Shown: positions 8,790-18,579, counted from the first letter of the stretch. The stretch: DNA of 64,000 nucleotides from an uncultured Alphaproteobacteria bacterium (GCA_934202735.1 CAKPYH010000006.1:1-64000); one strand, 5' to 3'. Notes: generated by a model from the sequence alone, not told the origin. Translations and numbers: made by a program.

Positions 8790-11018
8790 ATGGCTCGTCA
8801 ATCTAAACCCGTACAACCCCCGACAATGGATGACGTAATGGCATATTTACAAGCCCAATCCGGACCGGTCGGCAAGCGCGATCTGGCCCGTGCTTTCGGG
8901 GCGAAAGGCGATGATCGGATTCATATCAAAAATCTGGTACGCGACATGCAACGCAAAGGCTTGATACACACGGCCCGACAAGGCCGCCAAATCGGCATAG
9001 CGGGGGCCTTACCCGACCGTGTGATTGCCGAAATTACCGGCTTTGATTCCTTGGGGGATTTGGTTGCCCGTCCCAGTGAATGGTTGGAAGAAACACCTGC
9101 CCCCCGGATTATCATTACAAAAGACACCTTGTCTCCCCCCGCCGGTATCGGTGATGTGATTCAGGTCAGCGTGAAACCCGCAGGATCCGGCCTGTATCAC
9201 GGCACCGCCCTGCGCCGAGTCAGTACCGGGGGTAACCAAATTGTCGGCGTTTATCAGGACGGTCAAATTTCATCGGCCGATCGGCGGCTCAAACAATCCT
9301 TTACTTTGGTGGGAATCCCGCGTACCTGCACCTTAAAAGACGGTGATTTGGTCTTGGCCGATATTCCTTTTATTCGGGAACGCTTGCCCCAAGCCACTTT
9401 TGTTAAAAAAATCGGTTCAATGGCCGATCCGTTTGCCCCGACCTTGATTGCCATTTACATGCACCGCTTGCCGACAGTCTTTACCCCCGCCGCCGTCAAG
9501 CAAGCCGAGCAAGGAACCGTTCCCCCGCCGAATCAGCACCGAGAAGATTTACGGTCTGTTCCGTTTATAACGATTGACGGAGCCGATGCCCGCGACTTTG
9601 ATGATGCCGTTTGGGCCGAACCGGATACGCGGGCGGATAATCCCGGCGGATGGCACTTGATGATTGGGATTGCCGATGTGGCATGGTATGTTCGTCCGGA
9701 TACTCCCTTGGATACAGAAGCCCGCCGGCGCGGTAATTCAGTCTATTTTCCGGATCAAGTGATTCCGATGCTTCCCACGGCCTTGTCTAACGGTGTGTGT
9801 TCGTTAAAACCAAATGAGCCGCGGGCTGCCCTGGTTTGTGAAGTATGGATAACCCGTACCGGAATCAAAAAACGGCACATATTCCGCCGATCCGTCATTC
9901 AATCGGCACGGCGTTTAACTTATGATGAAGTGCAAGACGCTTTGGACGGAAAAACACCGATTGTCGGCTTGGAAGCAGAAATTGCCCACTTGGCCGGGGC
10001 TTACAGATCCCTGAAAACCGCCCGGGATAAACGTGGTGTATTGGAATTAGATGTCCCCGAAAAGCAAATCATCTTGGACAAAGCGGGCCGTGTACGTGAT
10101 GTCCGTTTGCGGATTCAGACCGACAGTATGCGCCTGATAGAAGAAATGATGATACTGGCCAATGTATCCGCCGCCGAAACCCTGGAAGAAAAAGGGGTAC
10201 CCGTCATGTATCGGGTGCATGATCAACCGTCCGAAGACAAGGTGGAAAACCTAACCGCGTTTTTATCCGGTATGGGTGTACAAACGAACTGGAAGGATAC
10301 CCCGACACCAGAGACTTTTAATGCCTTGTTGGCCCGGGTCAAACAATCCCCCGATGACAGGGCCGTCAATGAAATGGTCCTACGGGCACAGTCTCAGGCT
10401 TGCTATGCTCCCGAAAATATCGGTCATTTCGGCTTGGCCTTGGCCCGGTATGCACACTTTACTTCTCCCATTCGGCGGTACGCGGATATTTTAGTGCATC
10501 GGGCACTCATTCGCGCCTTAAAATTAGGGGAAGACGGGTTGACCCCGGCGGAAGAAAAAACATTCGCGGAAACGGCCCGGCATATTTCTCATACCGAACG
10601 GCAGGCGGCAGCAGCGGAAATGGATGCCGATGATCGGTATATGGCCACCTACTTACAGGATAAAATCGGGCAAGCGTTTGAGGCGCGTATTTCATCTATT
10701 ACAGCCTTTGGATTATTTCTCACCCTGGAACCTTATGGAGCCGATGCTTTTGTACCGATGAGACGACTGGGGGGCGATTTTTATGATTACGATCCGGATA
10801 CATTGACCCTGACGGGCCGGGGAACAGGCATTTCTTATCGGATTGGCGATCGGGTGCAAGCCGTACTCCGCGAATGCGAACCTGTCACAGGGGGATTGTT
10901 ATGCACTTTGTTATCGGGGAAGACACCGTCCCGAACGGTTCAAAACGGTACAAAGCCCCCTCACAAAAAACGCAAAAGCACCCGACGTTCCCCCAAACGG
11001 TCCCGCCGAAAACACTAA
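8790..11018 (+). CDS. rnr: Ribonuclease R
   Basis: This is a 3'-5' exoribonuclease of the RNB family acting on structured RNA. In order: an N-terminal winged-helix/HTH-like segment (about 15-65), a cold-shock-type OB region (about 70-225), and the RNB catalytic domain containing ITIDGADARDFDDAVW with the catalytic aspartates (about 265-280). A YAHFTSPIRRYADILVHR block, an S1 domain (about 625-705) and a lysine/arginine-rich tail ending KRSRRKH follow. At 742 residues it matches RNase R rather than RNase II. AGGAGGT lies 6 bases before the ATG. Its last 4 bases overlap the convergent membrane-protein gene. Confidence 0.95.
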   Translation: MARQSKPVQPPTMDDVMAYLQAQSGPVGKRDLARAFGAKGDDRIHIKNLVRDMQRKGLIHTARQGRQIGIAGALPDRVIAEITGFDSLGDLVARPSEWLEETPAPRIIITKDTLSPPAGIGDVIQVSVKPAGSGLYHGTALRRVSTGGNQIVGVYQDGQISSADRRLKQSFTLVGIPRTCTLKDGDLVLADIPFIRERLPQATFVKKIGSMADPFAPTLIAIYMHRLPTVFTPAAVKQAEQGTVPPPNQHREDLRSVPFITIDGADARDFDDAVWAEPDTRADNPGGWHLMIGIADVAWYVRPDTPLDTEARRRGNSVYFPDQVIPMLPTALSNGVCSLKPNEPRAALVCEVWITRTGIKKRHIFRRSVIQSARRLTYDEVQDALDGKTPIVGLEAEIAHLAGAYRSLKTARDKRGVLELDVPEKQIILDKAGRVRDVRLRIQTDSMRLIEEMMILANVSAAETLEEKGVPVMYRVHDQPSEDKVENLTAFLSGMGVQTNWKDTPTPETFNALLARVKQSPDDRAVNEMVLRAQSQACYAPENIGHFGLALARYAHFTSPIRRYADILVHRALIRALKLGEDGLTPAEEKTFAETARHISHTERQAAAAEMDADDRYMATYLQDKIGQAFEARISSITAFGLFLTLEPYGADAFVPMRRLGGDFYDYDPDTLTLTGRGTGISYRIGDRVQAVLRECEPVTGGLLCTLLSGKTPSRTVQNGTKPPHKKRKSTRRSPKRSRRKH

Positions 11019-11500
11019 TCTCGTTCCCGATCCCGATTGTTTTGGTGACGGCACAAGGCCCGATACCCTTTCAGACGAGCTTTGGCCCGCGCCCGGCGGA
11101 TCTTTCGTTTTTCATGATGCGGTGAACAATTCAACATACGCCAATTCAAGGCCATATACGCCAACGATACCCCCATCAGACCTATCATAACACACGCAGA
11201 CTTGTTATATTGCGCCACACCCAGCAGGCCCGCCAAAACACTGCTGGCACCGGCCCCTACAATTCCCCCGCACATAAAAAAGAGCCGTTTGTTATCCTGT
11301 CGCGTCAACGCATCGGCCCGAGCTTGTTCCAAAATCGCATGATAGTTATCCTGTTGAGTTTTGTCATTAGGATCCCGAGGCATGGCTTGCAAGACTTTTT
11401 CAATTTCATCGTCCTTTAAGCCCATGGCATGCAGGCCTGCCCGTTCAATATCCAGATTGATTTTTTGCAATTCTTGTGCATCGGCTTGTGTTAAAAGCAT
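11015..11500 (-). CDS. Uncharacterised membrane protein, 161 aa
   Basis: I do not recognise this family. The chosen ATG has GAAGGAG 6 bases upstream. An in-frame ATG 27 codons earlier would include the promoter. The N-terminal half (MLLTQADAQELQKINLDIER to about residue 75) is helical and charged, with an AMGLKDDEIEKVL motif. Two hydrophobic helices follow (about 80-100 and 105-122), and then a very basic tail (KRKIRRARAKARLKGYRALCR). Positive charge after the second helix suggests both ends are cytoplasmic. It is single-gene, with a consensus promoter, and converges on rnr. Confidence 0.7.
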   Translation of the reverse strand: MLLTQADAQELQKINLDIERAGLHAMGLKDDEIEKVLQAMPRDPNDKTQQDNYHAILEQARADALTRQDNKRLFFMCGGIVGAGASSVLAGLLGVAQYNKSACVMIGLMGVSLAYMALNWRMLNCSPHHEKRKIRRARAKARLKGYRALCRHQNNRDRERD

Positions 11501-11531
11501 TGTTATCTCCTTCACAAAATCAGGATGCATG

Positions 11532-11560
11532 AGTATACATGATTTTCTCGTTCTTGTCAA
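11532..11560 (-). promoter_or_regulatory. Consensus sigma70 promoter of membrane-protein gene
   Basis: TTGACA, a 17-base spacer and TATACT on the minus strand, 32 bases before the ATG at 11500. Confidence 0.8.
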
Positions 11561-11650
11561 GTTATAAATAAATCTTGACAAAAATCACATCAAAACAGAA
11601 CCGGTTCCGTCAAATATCGGACCGGACGGCATAAAAATCAAAAATTATCC

Positions 11651-11679
11651 TTGATTTTTGATGTTTTTTTTGGCATACT
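11651..11679 (+). promoter_or_regulatory. Likely ileS promoter
   Basis: TTGATT, a 17-base spacer and CATACT, 34 bases before the ileS ATG. Upstream (about 11599-11628) is an inverted repeat CCGGTTCCG/CGGACCGG without a T run. No T-box signature is seen. Confidence 0.55.
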
Positions 11680-11712
11680 GATTCCTATTCAACTTAACAC
11701 AAGGGAAATATA

Positions 11713-14700
11713 ATGACAGAAAAGAAAAAATACTATCCGGAATTACCGTCCAAACTTTCGTTTGCCGAGATGGAACGGGATATTATCCGGTCCTGGGAAG
11801 AACAAAAGACATTTGAAAGATCGGTGGCCAAGCGTGCCGGTGCAGATGAGTTTGTGTTCTATGACGGCCCGCCGTTTGCCAACGGTTTACCGCATTACGG
11901 TCATATTCTGGTTTCCTATGTCAAGGATACGATTGCCCGCTTTCAAACCATGAACGGCAAGCGTGTAGAACGGCGGTTAGGGTGGGATTGCCACGGCTTA
12001 CCCGCCGAAATGTCCGCCGAAAAGCAACTGGGGGTTTCCGGGCATAAAGCCATTGAAGCCTACGGAATTGATAAATTTAATGACTTTTGTCGTAAAGATG
12101 TTTTGAAGTATTCTTCCATTTGGGTGGATATGTTCAAGCGGATCGGTCGTTGGGTGGACTTTAACAACGATTATAAAACCATGGACTTACCGTTCATGGA
12201 ATCCGTGATTCATAACTTCAAAGAATTGTATGACAAAGGGTTGGTATACGAAGGGTATCGGGTACAACCGTACTCGTGGGCGGCCCAAACGCCGGTTTCT
12301 AACTTTGAAGTCAATCAAGCCTACCGCGACAAAACCGATACGGCCATTACCATTATGTTCCGTCTGGAAAACGGTATGTATGCTTTGGCCTGGACCACAA
12401 CCCCGTGGACATTGCCGTCTAACCTGATGCTGGCCGTGGGTGATGACATTGATTATGCCGTGATGGCAGAAGCCGGCGAGAAATATATTCTGGCCCAAGC
12501 CCTGTTGGGACGGTACAAGCAACAATTACAACATGCAACGCAAGTGGCCACTATCAAAGGGGCCGAATTGGTCGGGATGAAGTATGAACCGTTATTCCCT
12601 TACTTTTCTTCTTTGGCCGATCGGGGGTGCTTCCGCATTTTATCCGGTGATTTTGTATCGGTAGAAGACGGGACCGGGATTGTCCATATTGCACCGGGCT
12701 TCGGGGAAGATGACTTTAACATTTGTGTGGCACAGGATCGCCACTTTCCGATTGTGTGTCCGGTGGACGAAGCCGGTTGCTTTACCGCCGATGTACCGGA
12801 TTATCAGGGCCGGCAGGTGTTTGACACGAACGAACCGATTATCGCCCGCCTGAAAGCCGAACGCAAGTTGGTGAAGAAAGAACAAATCACACACAGTTAT
12901 CCGTATTGTTGGCGGACAGACACGCCCTTGATTTACAAAGCCATGAGTTCGTGGTTTGTCAAGGTAACGGATTTCAAAGATCAGATGTTGGCCACCAACG
13001 AACAAATTACCTGGACCCCGGATAACATTAAACACGGACGGTTCGGGAAAGGCTTGGAATCAGCTCCTGATTGGAACATTTCACGCAACCGGTTTTGGGG
13101 GGCTCCGCTGCCGGTATGGAAGTCCGATAATCCCGACTTCCCGCGCACAGATGTGTTCGGGTCGGTCGCAGAAATTCGGGAAAAGACCGGGTTTGACGTT
13201 ACGGATTTACACCGGCCTTATATTGATCAGGTTATTTATCCCAACCCCGATGATCCGTCCGGACGGACCATGATGCGGCGCGTTCCGTATGTGTTTGATT
13301 GTTGGTTTGAATCCGGGTCTATGCCCGAAGGACAGGTGCACTATCCTTTTGAACGCAAGGAATGGTTTGACAACCACTTCCCGGCCGACTTCATTGTGGA
13401 AGGCATTGATCAAACCCGCGGATGGTTTTACTCGCTGCACGTTTTAGGTACGGCTCTGCACGGAAAACCGGCCTATAAACACTGCTTGGCCACCGGGTTG
13501 CTGATGGCCGAAGGCGGTGTGAAACTGTCCAAAAAGTTAAAGAACTATCCGGATCCGTATGTGGTTTTGGATACCATGGGATCGGATGCATTACGGTGGT
13601 TTTTAATCTCATCGCCGGCGGTAAAAGCGGGAAATGCCATGGTGGATCAAGAAGGCAAAGAAGTGGCCAAAGCCGCCCGTAAAGCGGTCATGCCGTTTTG
13701 GAATGCCTATTACTTTTTCTGCCTGTACGCTAATGCCGAAGGGGTACGGGCCGAACGGATAACCGGTTCACCGGATATTTTGGACCGCTACATCCTGGCC
13801 AAGTTAAAGGCTTTGACCAAGCGGGTACGCGACTCTTTGACGGCGTATGATTTGAACACCGCGTGTGTGGATTGTGCCGAATTCCTGGACATTTTGAACA
13901 ACTGGTACATTCGGCGCAGTCGGGCTCGGTTCTGGGACGGAACGGATACACATGCCTTTAATACCCTATACACCGTTTTGACAACGCTGGCCGAAGTCAT
14001 GGCCCCCTTGATGCCGATGATGTGCGAATACGTCTGGCGTGGTTTAACCGGGGGTGATTCCGTGCATTTGACGGACTATCCCAATGTGGCGGCCTGGGCA
14101 GATGAAACGGCCCTGTGTGCTCAAATGGACTTGGTGCGTCAGATTTCATCGGTGGCTAAATCCGTTCGGGAAGAACACCACTTGCGCAATCGGTTGCCGC
14201 TTCGTACCATGACGGTCGCGGGGCAAGGCGCGGATATGCTGGCGCATTTTGCTGATGTGTTAAAAGACGAAGTGAATGTCAAAGATGTTGCTTTGCAAAC
14301 CACAATTGACGGTGTGGCCAACACGTTTTTATACCTGAAAACACCTTTAATCGGAAAACGTTTAGGGCGATTCATGAAAGACATTATGGCGGCCGGAAAA
14401 GCCAACGCTTGGACCCAAAATGCCGATGGAACTTTGTCTATTGCGGGTCAGATTTTGAATGCCGATGAATTTGAATTGCGCCTGGTGTTAAAGGACGGCC
14501 TGACGGGACAAGCCCTGCCCGATAATACGGCGGTTGTTTTGTTGGATACCACATTGGATCCGGCTTTGGAACGTGAAGGGATTGCCCGCGATTTCGTCCG
14601 CTTAATTCAGTCCCGGCGCAAGGATAAAAACCTGGATATTTCCGATCGGATTACGTTGGCCTACACCACGGATTCCGAAACGGTACAGGCGGCAATCACC

Positions 14701-14820
14701 GAACACCGGACCTATATCATGGATCAAGTCTTGGCAACGTCTTTGACCCAAACGGTGCCGGATACGGCCCCAACGGAAGAGTTGGGCGATGGCCATATCA
14801 CATTTGACGTGATGGTCTGA
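11713..14820 (+). CDS. ileS: Isoleucyl-tRNA synthetase (eukaryote-like clade)
   Basis: This enzyme charges tRNA-Ile. It is a class I synthetase of 1035 residues. The HIGH signature is HYGH (61-64) in PPFANGLPHYGHILVS, and the KMSKS loop is KLSKK (604-608) followed by LKNYPDPY. An editing (CP1) domain with TTPWTLPSN lies between them, followed by an anticodon-binding helical domain and a C-terminal extension. The HYGH, VERRLGWDCHGLP and LKNYPDP strings are those of the eukaryotic/type-2 IleRS clade rather than the E. coli type (HIGH, KMSKSIGN). This clade includes naturally mupirocin-insensitive enzymes, so insensitivity is a reasonable inference. AAGGGAAA precedes the ATG. Confidence 0.97.
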   Translation: MTEKKKYYPELPSKLSFAEMERDIIRSWEEQKTFERSVAKRAGADEFVFYDGPPFANGLPHYGHILVSYVKDTIARFQTMNGKRVERRLGWDCHGLPAEMSAEKQLGVSGHKAIEAYGIDKFNDFCRKDVLKYSSIWVDMFKRIGRWVDFNNDYKTMDLPFMESVIHNFKELYDKGLVYEGYRVQPYSWAAQTPVSNFEVNQAYRDKTDTAITIMFRLENGMYALAWTTTPWTLPSNLMLAVGDDIDYAVMAEAGEKYILAQALLGRYKQQLQHATQVATIKGAELVGMKYEPLFPYFSSLADRGCFRILSGDFVSVEDGTGIVHIAPGFGEDDFNICVAQDRHFPIVCPVDEAGCFTADVPDYQGRQVFDTNEPIIARLKAERKLVKKEQITHSYPYCWRTDTPLIYKAMSSWFVKVTDFKDQMLATNEQITWTPDNIKHGRFGKGLESAPDWNISRNRFWGAPLPVWKSDNPDFPRTDVFGSVAEIREKTGFDVTDLHRPYIDQVIYPNPDDPSGRTMMRRVPYVFDCWFESGSMPEGQVHYPFERKEWFDNHFPADFIVEGIDQTRGWFYSLHVLGTALHGKPAYKHCLATGLLMAEGGVKLSKKLKNYPDPYVVLDTMGSDALRWFLISSPAVKAGNAMVDQEGKEVAKAARKAVMPFWNAYYFFCLYANAEGVRAERITGSPDILDRYILAKLKALTKRVRDSLTAYDLNTACVDCAEFLDILNNWYIRRSRARFWDGTDTHAFNTLYTVLTTLAEVMAPLMPMMCEYVWRGLTGGDSVHLTDYPNVAAWADETALCAQMDLVRQISSVAKSVREEHHLRNRLPLRTMTVAGQGADMLAHFADVLKDEVNVKDVALQTTIDGVANTFLYLKTPLIGKRLGRFMKDIMAAGKANAWTQNADGTLSIAGQILNADEFELRLVLKDGLTGQALPDNTAVVLLDTTLDPALEREGIARDFVRLIQSRRKDKNLDISDRITLAYTTDSETVQAAITEHRTYIMDQVLATSLTQTVPDTAPTEELGDGHITFDVMV

Positions 14821-14839
14821 CCTGTTGTTTTGTGCTTGA

Positions 14840-14868
14840 AACGCCGGAGAAATGTCTCCGGCGTTTTT
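14840..14868 (+). terminator. ileS terminator
   Basis: A perfect 10-bp stem, ACGCCGGAGA-AATG-TCTCCGGCGT, followed by T, 20 bases after the ileS stop. Confidence 0.9.
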
Positions 14869-14874
14869 CATGTA

Positions 14875-14908
14875 TTAAAAAAAACACCGGCGGAAATCCA
14901 CCGGTGTT
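14875..14908 (-). terminator. rplS operon terminator
   Basis: On the minus strand, ACACCGGTG-N7-GCCGGTGT is followed by a run of T. It lies about 20 bases after the rplS stop and back-to-back with the ileS terminator. Confidence 0.85.
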
Positions 14909-14928
14909 TGAATGAACAAGGGCTATGC

Positions 14929-15309
14929 TTATTCGGCATCAGCAACTTTGACATCATCCTTGTCTTCTGTAATCCGGGCCTTTTTCCCGAACAGCGAACG
15001 CAGGTAGTACAGCTTGCTGCGGCGCACTTTCCCTTTGCGGACCACTTCAATGGCGGCCACATTCGGGGAATACAGCGGGAACACACGTTCCACACCTTCA
15101 CCGAAAGAGATTTTACGCACTGTAAAGGACGAATTGACACCGTTATTGGAACGGGCAATGCAAACACCTTCATAGGCCTGCAACCGTTCACGGCCTTCGC
15201 CTTCAACGATTTTATACATGACTTTCACTGTATCGCCCGCTTTGAACGCCGGGATTTTTTTATTCAGTTTCGCCATTTGTTCATTTTCTAATTCTTGAAT
15301 AATATCCAT
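14929..15309 (-). CDS. rplS: Ribosomal protein L19
   Basis: This is a 50S subunit protein at the 30S-50S interface. At 126 residues it has the family hallmarks: [54 protein letters not shown] and a [20 protein letters not shown] block. The acidic tail ([12 protein letters not shown]) extends slightly beyond the core. It is the last gene of the ffh-rpsP-rimM-trmD-rplS run, 17 bases after trmD, and ends at a strong terminator. AAAGGA lies before the ATG. Confidence 0.97.
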   Translation of the reverse strand: MDIIQELENEQMAKLNKKIPAFKAGDTVKVMYKIVEGEGRERLQAYEGVCIARSNNGVNSSFTVRKISFGEGVERVFPLYSPNVAAIEVVRKGKVRRSKLYYLRSLFGKKARITEDKDDVKVADAE

Positions 15310-15326
15310 TTTTTATTCCTTTCTTG

Positions 15327-16013
15327 TTATTGATGTGCCAGATATTTTGTCCACAAGTCTGGTCTTCTTGTTTTGGTTAAAGTTTCGGATTGTGCTAAAC
15401 GCCATTTACGGATATTGGCATGATGACCGGATAACAGGACATCCGGTACCGCACGCCCTTGCCACACTTGCGGCTTGGTATATTGCGGATATTCCAACAA
15501 GCCCTCGGAAAAACTTTCTTCACGGGCCGAATCATCATTCCCCATAACCGATGGTAATAATCGTATCACGGCATCCAGCATGGCAATCAAGGCCGGTTCC
15601 CCACCGGACAAGATAAAATCACCGATACTGATTTCCTGAAACGGCCATTTTTCCAAAATGCGTTCGTCCACGCCTTCAAAACGTCCGCACAAAAAAGTCA
15701 TTTCATCCGATTGCGTTGCCCAAGATTTGGCCGTTTCCTGTGTGAAAACAGGCCCCCGGGGCGATAAGTAATACAACGGACCCGTCCGATATACAGCCGT
15801 CAAGGCCGCATCCAATACATCCGGTTTCATCACCATACCCGCACCGCCACCAAACGGTGTATCGTCCACGGATTGATAATTGTCTGTCGCAAAATCACGG
15901 ATATTGACAACGTTCAAAGACCATTTTCCTTCGGCGTATGCTTTGCCCGCCAAAGAATAGCCCAGTGTACCGGGAAACATATCGGGATACAGGGTCAAGA
16001 CGTTAACCTTCAT
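15327..16013 (-). CDS. trmD: tRNA (guanine37-N1)-methyltransferase
   Basis: It methylates G37 of tRNAs reading CNN/CGG codons, using S-adenosylmethionine, and prevents frameshifting. At 228 residues it opens MKVNVLTLYPDMFPGTLGYS. It carries the SPOUT trefoil-knot motifs YLSPRGPVFTQ, FLCGRFEGVDER and ISIGDFILSGGEPA. The start chosen gives the canonical N-terminus; an upstream in-frame start reads through rimM out of family. The first 11 bases overlap the rimM 3' end, indicating coupling. Confidence 0.97.
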   Translation of the reverse strand: MKVNVLTLYPDMFPGTLGYSLAGKAYAEGKWSLNVVNIRDFATDNYQSVDDTPFGGGAGMVMKPDVLDAALTAVYRTGPLYYLSPRGPVFTQETAKSWATQSDEMTFLCGRFEGVDERILEKWPFQEISIGDFILSGGEPALIAMLDAVIRLLPSVMGNDDSAREESFSEGLLEYPQYTKPQVWQGRAVPDVLLSGHHANIRKWRLAQSETLTKTRRPDLWTKYLAHQ

Positions 16014-16518
16014 GGGCCACCCCCTGCATACCGTCCGGCAAGACAATGTCCATTTCCCGGGCGATGGTATCCACCCGCGGGAATGTAGCCTTGGAAAAAT
16101 CAAAAGCCAACACCCGTCCTTTAACGGTTTTGACTTCCAAAATATCACCGGCACCAAAGTTTTGCACGGATAACACCGTTCCGAACGGTGTACCGTTTTC
16201 CAACACCCGCATACCGATCAGGTCGCAATAGTAAAACGCACCGGTTTGTGCCGGCAGTTGATCGCGCCGAATATACAGGTTCATACCTTTCATGGTTTCA
16301 GCCGTTGTTCTGTCATTGATTCCTTGAATGTGGACCAACACAAAGTCCCCTTTGCGGGAGACAGGCGGGACCACCGCAATCGTCCGATGACCGTCTTGGT
16401 CCGTCAACGGGCCGTAAGCCCCAATGTCCAAGGGATTTGACAGGTACGGCCGTACTTTGACCGCGCCTTTCACGCCGTGCACATTGACGATTTGACCGAT
16501 ACAGACCAGTTGGGACAT
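16003..16518 (-). CDS. rimM: Ribosome maturation factor RimM
   Basis: This 16S rRNA processing factor binds S19 during 30S assembly. At 171 residues it has an N-terminal RimM barrel (MSQLVCIGQIVNVHGVKGAVKV) and a C-terminal PRC-barrel-like domain (YYCDLIGMRVLENGTPFGTV, then GAGDILEVK). It lies between rpsP and trmD in the standard order. AAGGTAG-type ribosome binding bases precede the ATG. Confidence 0.95.
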   Translation of the reverse strand: MSQLVCIGQIVNVHGVKGAVKVRPYLSNPLDIGAYGPLTDQDGHRTIAVVPPVSRKGDFVLVHIQGINDRTTAETMKGMNLYIRRDQLPAQTGAFYYCDLIGMRVLENGTPFGTVLSVQNFGAGDILEVKTVKGRVLAFDFSKATFPRVDTIAREMDIVLPDGMQGVAHEG

Positions 16519-16533
16519 ATCAGGCTACCTTCC

Positions 16534-16938
16534 TTATTCGGCCGGTGTTTCCGGGGTTGCCGCAGCTTCGGCTTCCGCTTTGGCCGCTTCGGCCGCCGCA
16601 GCCGCCCGTTCGGCCGCTTCTTTCATCCGTTCTTGAGCCTTAGCCTTGGGCGCAGACTTTTTCGGTGTTTCATGCCAGGCCGGTTTTTCACCCAACCCGA
16701 CCAGAGCAAACAACTTTTGCACTTTTTCGGTCGGTTGAGCCCCGTTAGCCAACCACTTTTTCGCGGCTTCCACATTTACACGCAACGCATCGGCATGGTC
16801 TTTGGGCAACAACGGATTATAAAAGCCGATAGCTTCAATAAACCGACCGTCGCGCGAACACCGTTGATCCGCCACAACAATTTTATGGAACGGACGCTTT
16901 TTGGCCCCGCCCCGACTTAAACGAATACGAACTGACAT
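16534..16938 (-). CDS. rpsP: Ribosomal protein S16 with Ala-rich tail
   Basis: This is a 30S subunit protein. The N-terminal 80 residues are canonical ([34 protein letters not shown]). The C-terminal 45 residues are a low-complexity Ala/Glu/Lys extension ([20 protein letters not shown]) seen in various lengths in alphaproteobacteria. Total length is 134 against about 80-90 for the core. AAAGGA precedes the ATG, and an earlier in-frame ATG at 16998 would reach back into the end of ffh. It sits 34 bases after ffh. Confidence 0.95.
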   Translation of the reverse strand: MSVRIRLSRGGAKKRPFHKIVVADQRCSRDGRFIEAIGFYNPLLPKDHADALRVNVEAAKKWLANGAQPTEKVQKLFALVGLGEKPAWHETPKKSAPKAKAQERMKEAAERAAAAAEAAKAEAEAAATPETPAE

Positions 16939-16972
16939 TTTTTTACTTTTCCTTTCTTGTTCAGTTTCTGGG

Positions 16973-18361
16973 TTAAAACGGAGGAAAGCCCCCGCCATTC
17001 ATCAAGGGGTTCTTTCCGCCCGTCATGTTCCCCATTTTTTTCATCAGGTTCATCATGCCCAACGGCCCCATCTTTTTGAATTTCTTCATCACATCTGCCA
17101 TTTGTTCATATTGTTTCAGCAACCGATTCACATCGTTCACCGAAACACCTGCCCCACCGGCAATCCGTGCTTTACGGGCCGCCTTCAACACATCGGGGTT
17201 CCGACGTTCATAGGGTGTCATAGACAGGATAATGGCCTCCTGTCGCTTGATAAGTTTCTGACTGATATCCGCGGCATCAATTTGCGCCGAAAATTTTCCC
17301 AACCCCGGAATCATTTTCATCAGGCCTTTAATATCCCCCAGCTTATTCATCTGACGAATTTGAGATAACAGGTCATTCAGGTCAAACCGACCCGACATCA
17401 TACGGGCAGCCGTTTGTTCGGCTTCTTCCCGATTGACTCGTTCCATCGCCGTTTCCACCAGGCCCACCACATCGCCCATGCCTAAAATCCGGCCGGCAAC
17501 CCGCTTGGCATCAAAGGCTTCCAACGCATCTGCCTTTTCTCCCACGCCCAAGAATTGAACCGGCACACCGGTAATGGCCCGCATAGAAAGAGCCGCCCCG
17601 CCCCGTGAATCCCCATCCGCCCGGGTTAAAATCGTGCCGGTCAATCCGACTTGATCCCGGAAAGTTTGCGCCACATGAACGGCATCTTGCCCCATCAGGG
17701 CATCTACAACCAATAACGTTTCCGCCGGGTGCGTTAAATCTCGCACGGCCGCCACTTCCTGCATCAACATTTCATCAATATGCAGGCGGCCGGCCGTATC
17801 CAAAATCAACACATCGGCCAATGTTGCCGTAGCTTCCTGCAAGGCGCGCCGGGCAATGTCCAAGGGTTTTTCATCAGCGATAATCGGTAAAACGGTCAAG
17901 CCGTTTGTTCGGCCCAACTCGGCCAACTGTTCCCGTGCAGCGGGACGATAGGTATCCAAACTGGCCAGTAAAACACGATGACCGTCTTTTTGCAACCGGC
18001 GGGCCAACTTGGCAGAGGTGGTTGTTTTACCCGAGCCTTGCAACCCCACCATTAAAATCACGTTTTGACGATGCGGAATCAAGTTCAACGGTTGCGGTTC
18101 CCCCAACAGGTTCACCAACGCATCATGCACGATTTTCACAACCATTTGTGCCGGTGAAACGGACTTGACAATTTGTTCGCCTATCGCCCGTTGCCGCACA
18201 TCGGCAATAAAGTCTTTAACAACCGGCAGAGCCACATCGGCTTCCAACAGGGCGATTTTAATTTCCCGCATGGTTTCGTCCACGGCGGTTTCGGTCAAAA
18301 TCCCGCGGCGTGTCAACTTGTCCAATACCTGTGTCAGGCGTTCTGTCAGCCCTGTAAACAT
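16973..18361 (-). CDS. ffh: Signal recognition particle protein Ffh
   Basis: This SRP54 GTPase binds signal sequences on nascent membrane proteins and delivers ribosomes to FtsY. At 462 residues it has an N-domain ([20 protein letters not shown]), a G-domain with [26 protein letters not shown] and [13 protein letters not shown], and a methionine-rich M-domain ending in Gly/Met-rich sequence ([16 protein letters not shown]). It heads the ribosomal block. A perfect consensus promoter lies 117-145 bases upstream of the ATG, leaving a leader of about 110 bases with an odd start-less frame. Confidence 0.97.
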   Translation of the reverse strand: MFTGLTERLTQVLDKLTRRGILTETAVDETMREIKIALLEADVALPVVKDFIADVRQRAIGEQIVKSVSPAQMVVKIVHDALVNLLGEPQPLNLIPHRQNVILMVGLQGSGKTTTSAKLARRLQKDGHRVLLASLDTYRPAAREQLAELGRTNGLTVLPIIADEKPLDIARRALQEATATLADVLILDTAGRLHIDEMLMQEVAAVRDLTHPAETLLVVDALMGQDAVHVAQTFRDQVGLTGTILTRADGDSRGGAALSMRAITGVPVQFLGVGEKADALEAFDAKRVAGRILGMGDVVGLVETAMERVNREEAEQTAARMMSGRFDLNDLLSQIRQMNKLGDIKGLMKMIPGLGKFSAQIDAADISQKLIKRQEAIILSMTPYERRNPDVLKAARKARIAGGAGVSVNDVNRLLKQYEQMADVMKKFKKMGPLGMMNLMKKMGNMTGGKNPLMNGGGFPPF

Positions 18362-18374
18362 TGCGTTCCTTTCA

Positions 18375-18470
18375 TCATACTTCCAATAGACCAATCGCAC
18401 CAATGGGCGCACCCGCGCTGATTGATGTATCCCCGTAGAGACTAAAACTCTTAGCCGTATTTGGAATGAT
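18375..18470 (-). other. Leader of ffh operon with start-less 30-codon frame
   Basis: Between the ffh promoter and ATG the minus strand reads, without a stop, residues such as NTAKSFSLYGDTSISAG and ends GAIGLLEV before TGA at 18375. No ATG, GTG or TTG opens it. The first codons after the predicted transcription start are ATC and ATT. It may be a leaderless peptide with a rare start, a relic, or coincidence in a structured leader. Confidence 0.3.
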
Positions 18471-18477
18471 AAGGGGG

Positions 18478-18506
18478 ATTATACATGTTTTGAAATCAAA
18501 TGTCAA
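18478..18506 (-). promoter_or_regulatory. Perfect consensus promoter of ffh operon
   Basis: TTGACA, a 17-base spacer and TATAAT on the minus strand, identical to the sigma70 consensus. The transcript should start near 18470. Confidence 0.85.
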
Positions 18507-18524
18507 GTCTTTTTTCATCGGTAC

Positions 18525-18558
18525 AAAAAAAACGGGCGCAGTTTATACTCCGCCCGGT
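18525..18558 (-). terminator. Terminator of 107-aa lipoprotein gene
   Basis: On the minus strand, a GC stem (CCGGGCG/CGCCCG) with an 11-13-base loop is followed by eight T. It lies about 20 bases after the stop at 18580. Confidence 0.8.
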
Positions 18559-18579
18559 GCAAGACTTCTCACACATTGA

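Noticed and set aside
11581..11712. T-box or other riboswitch before ileS
   Set aside because: There is an inverted repeat but no T-box sequence or antiterminator, and no T run. T-boxes are also rare in proteobacteria.
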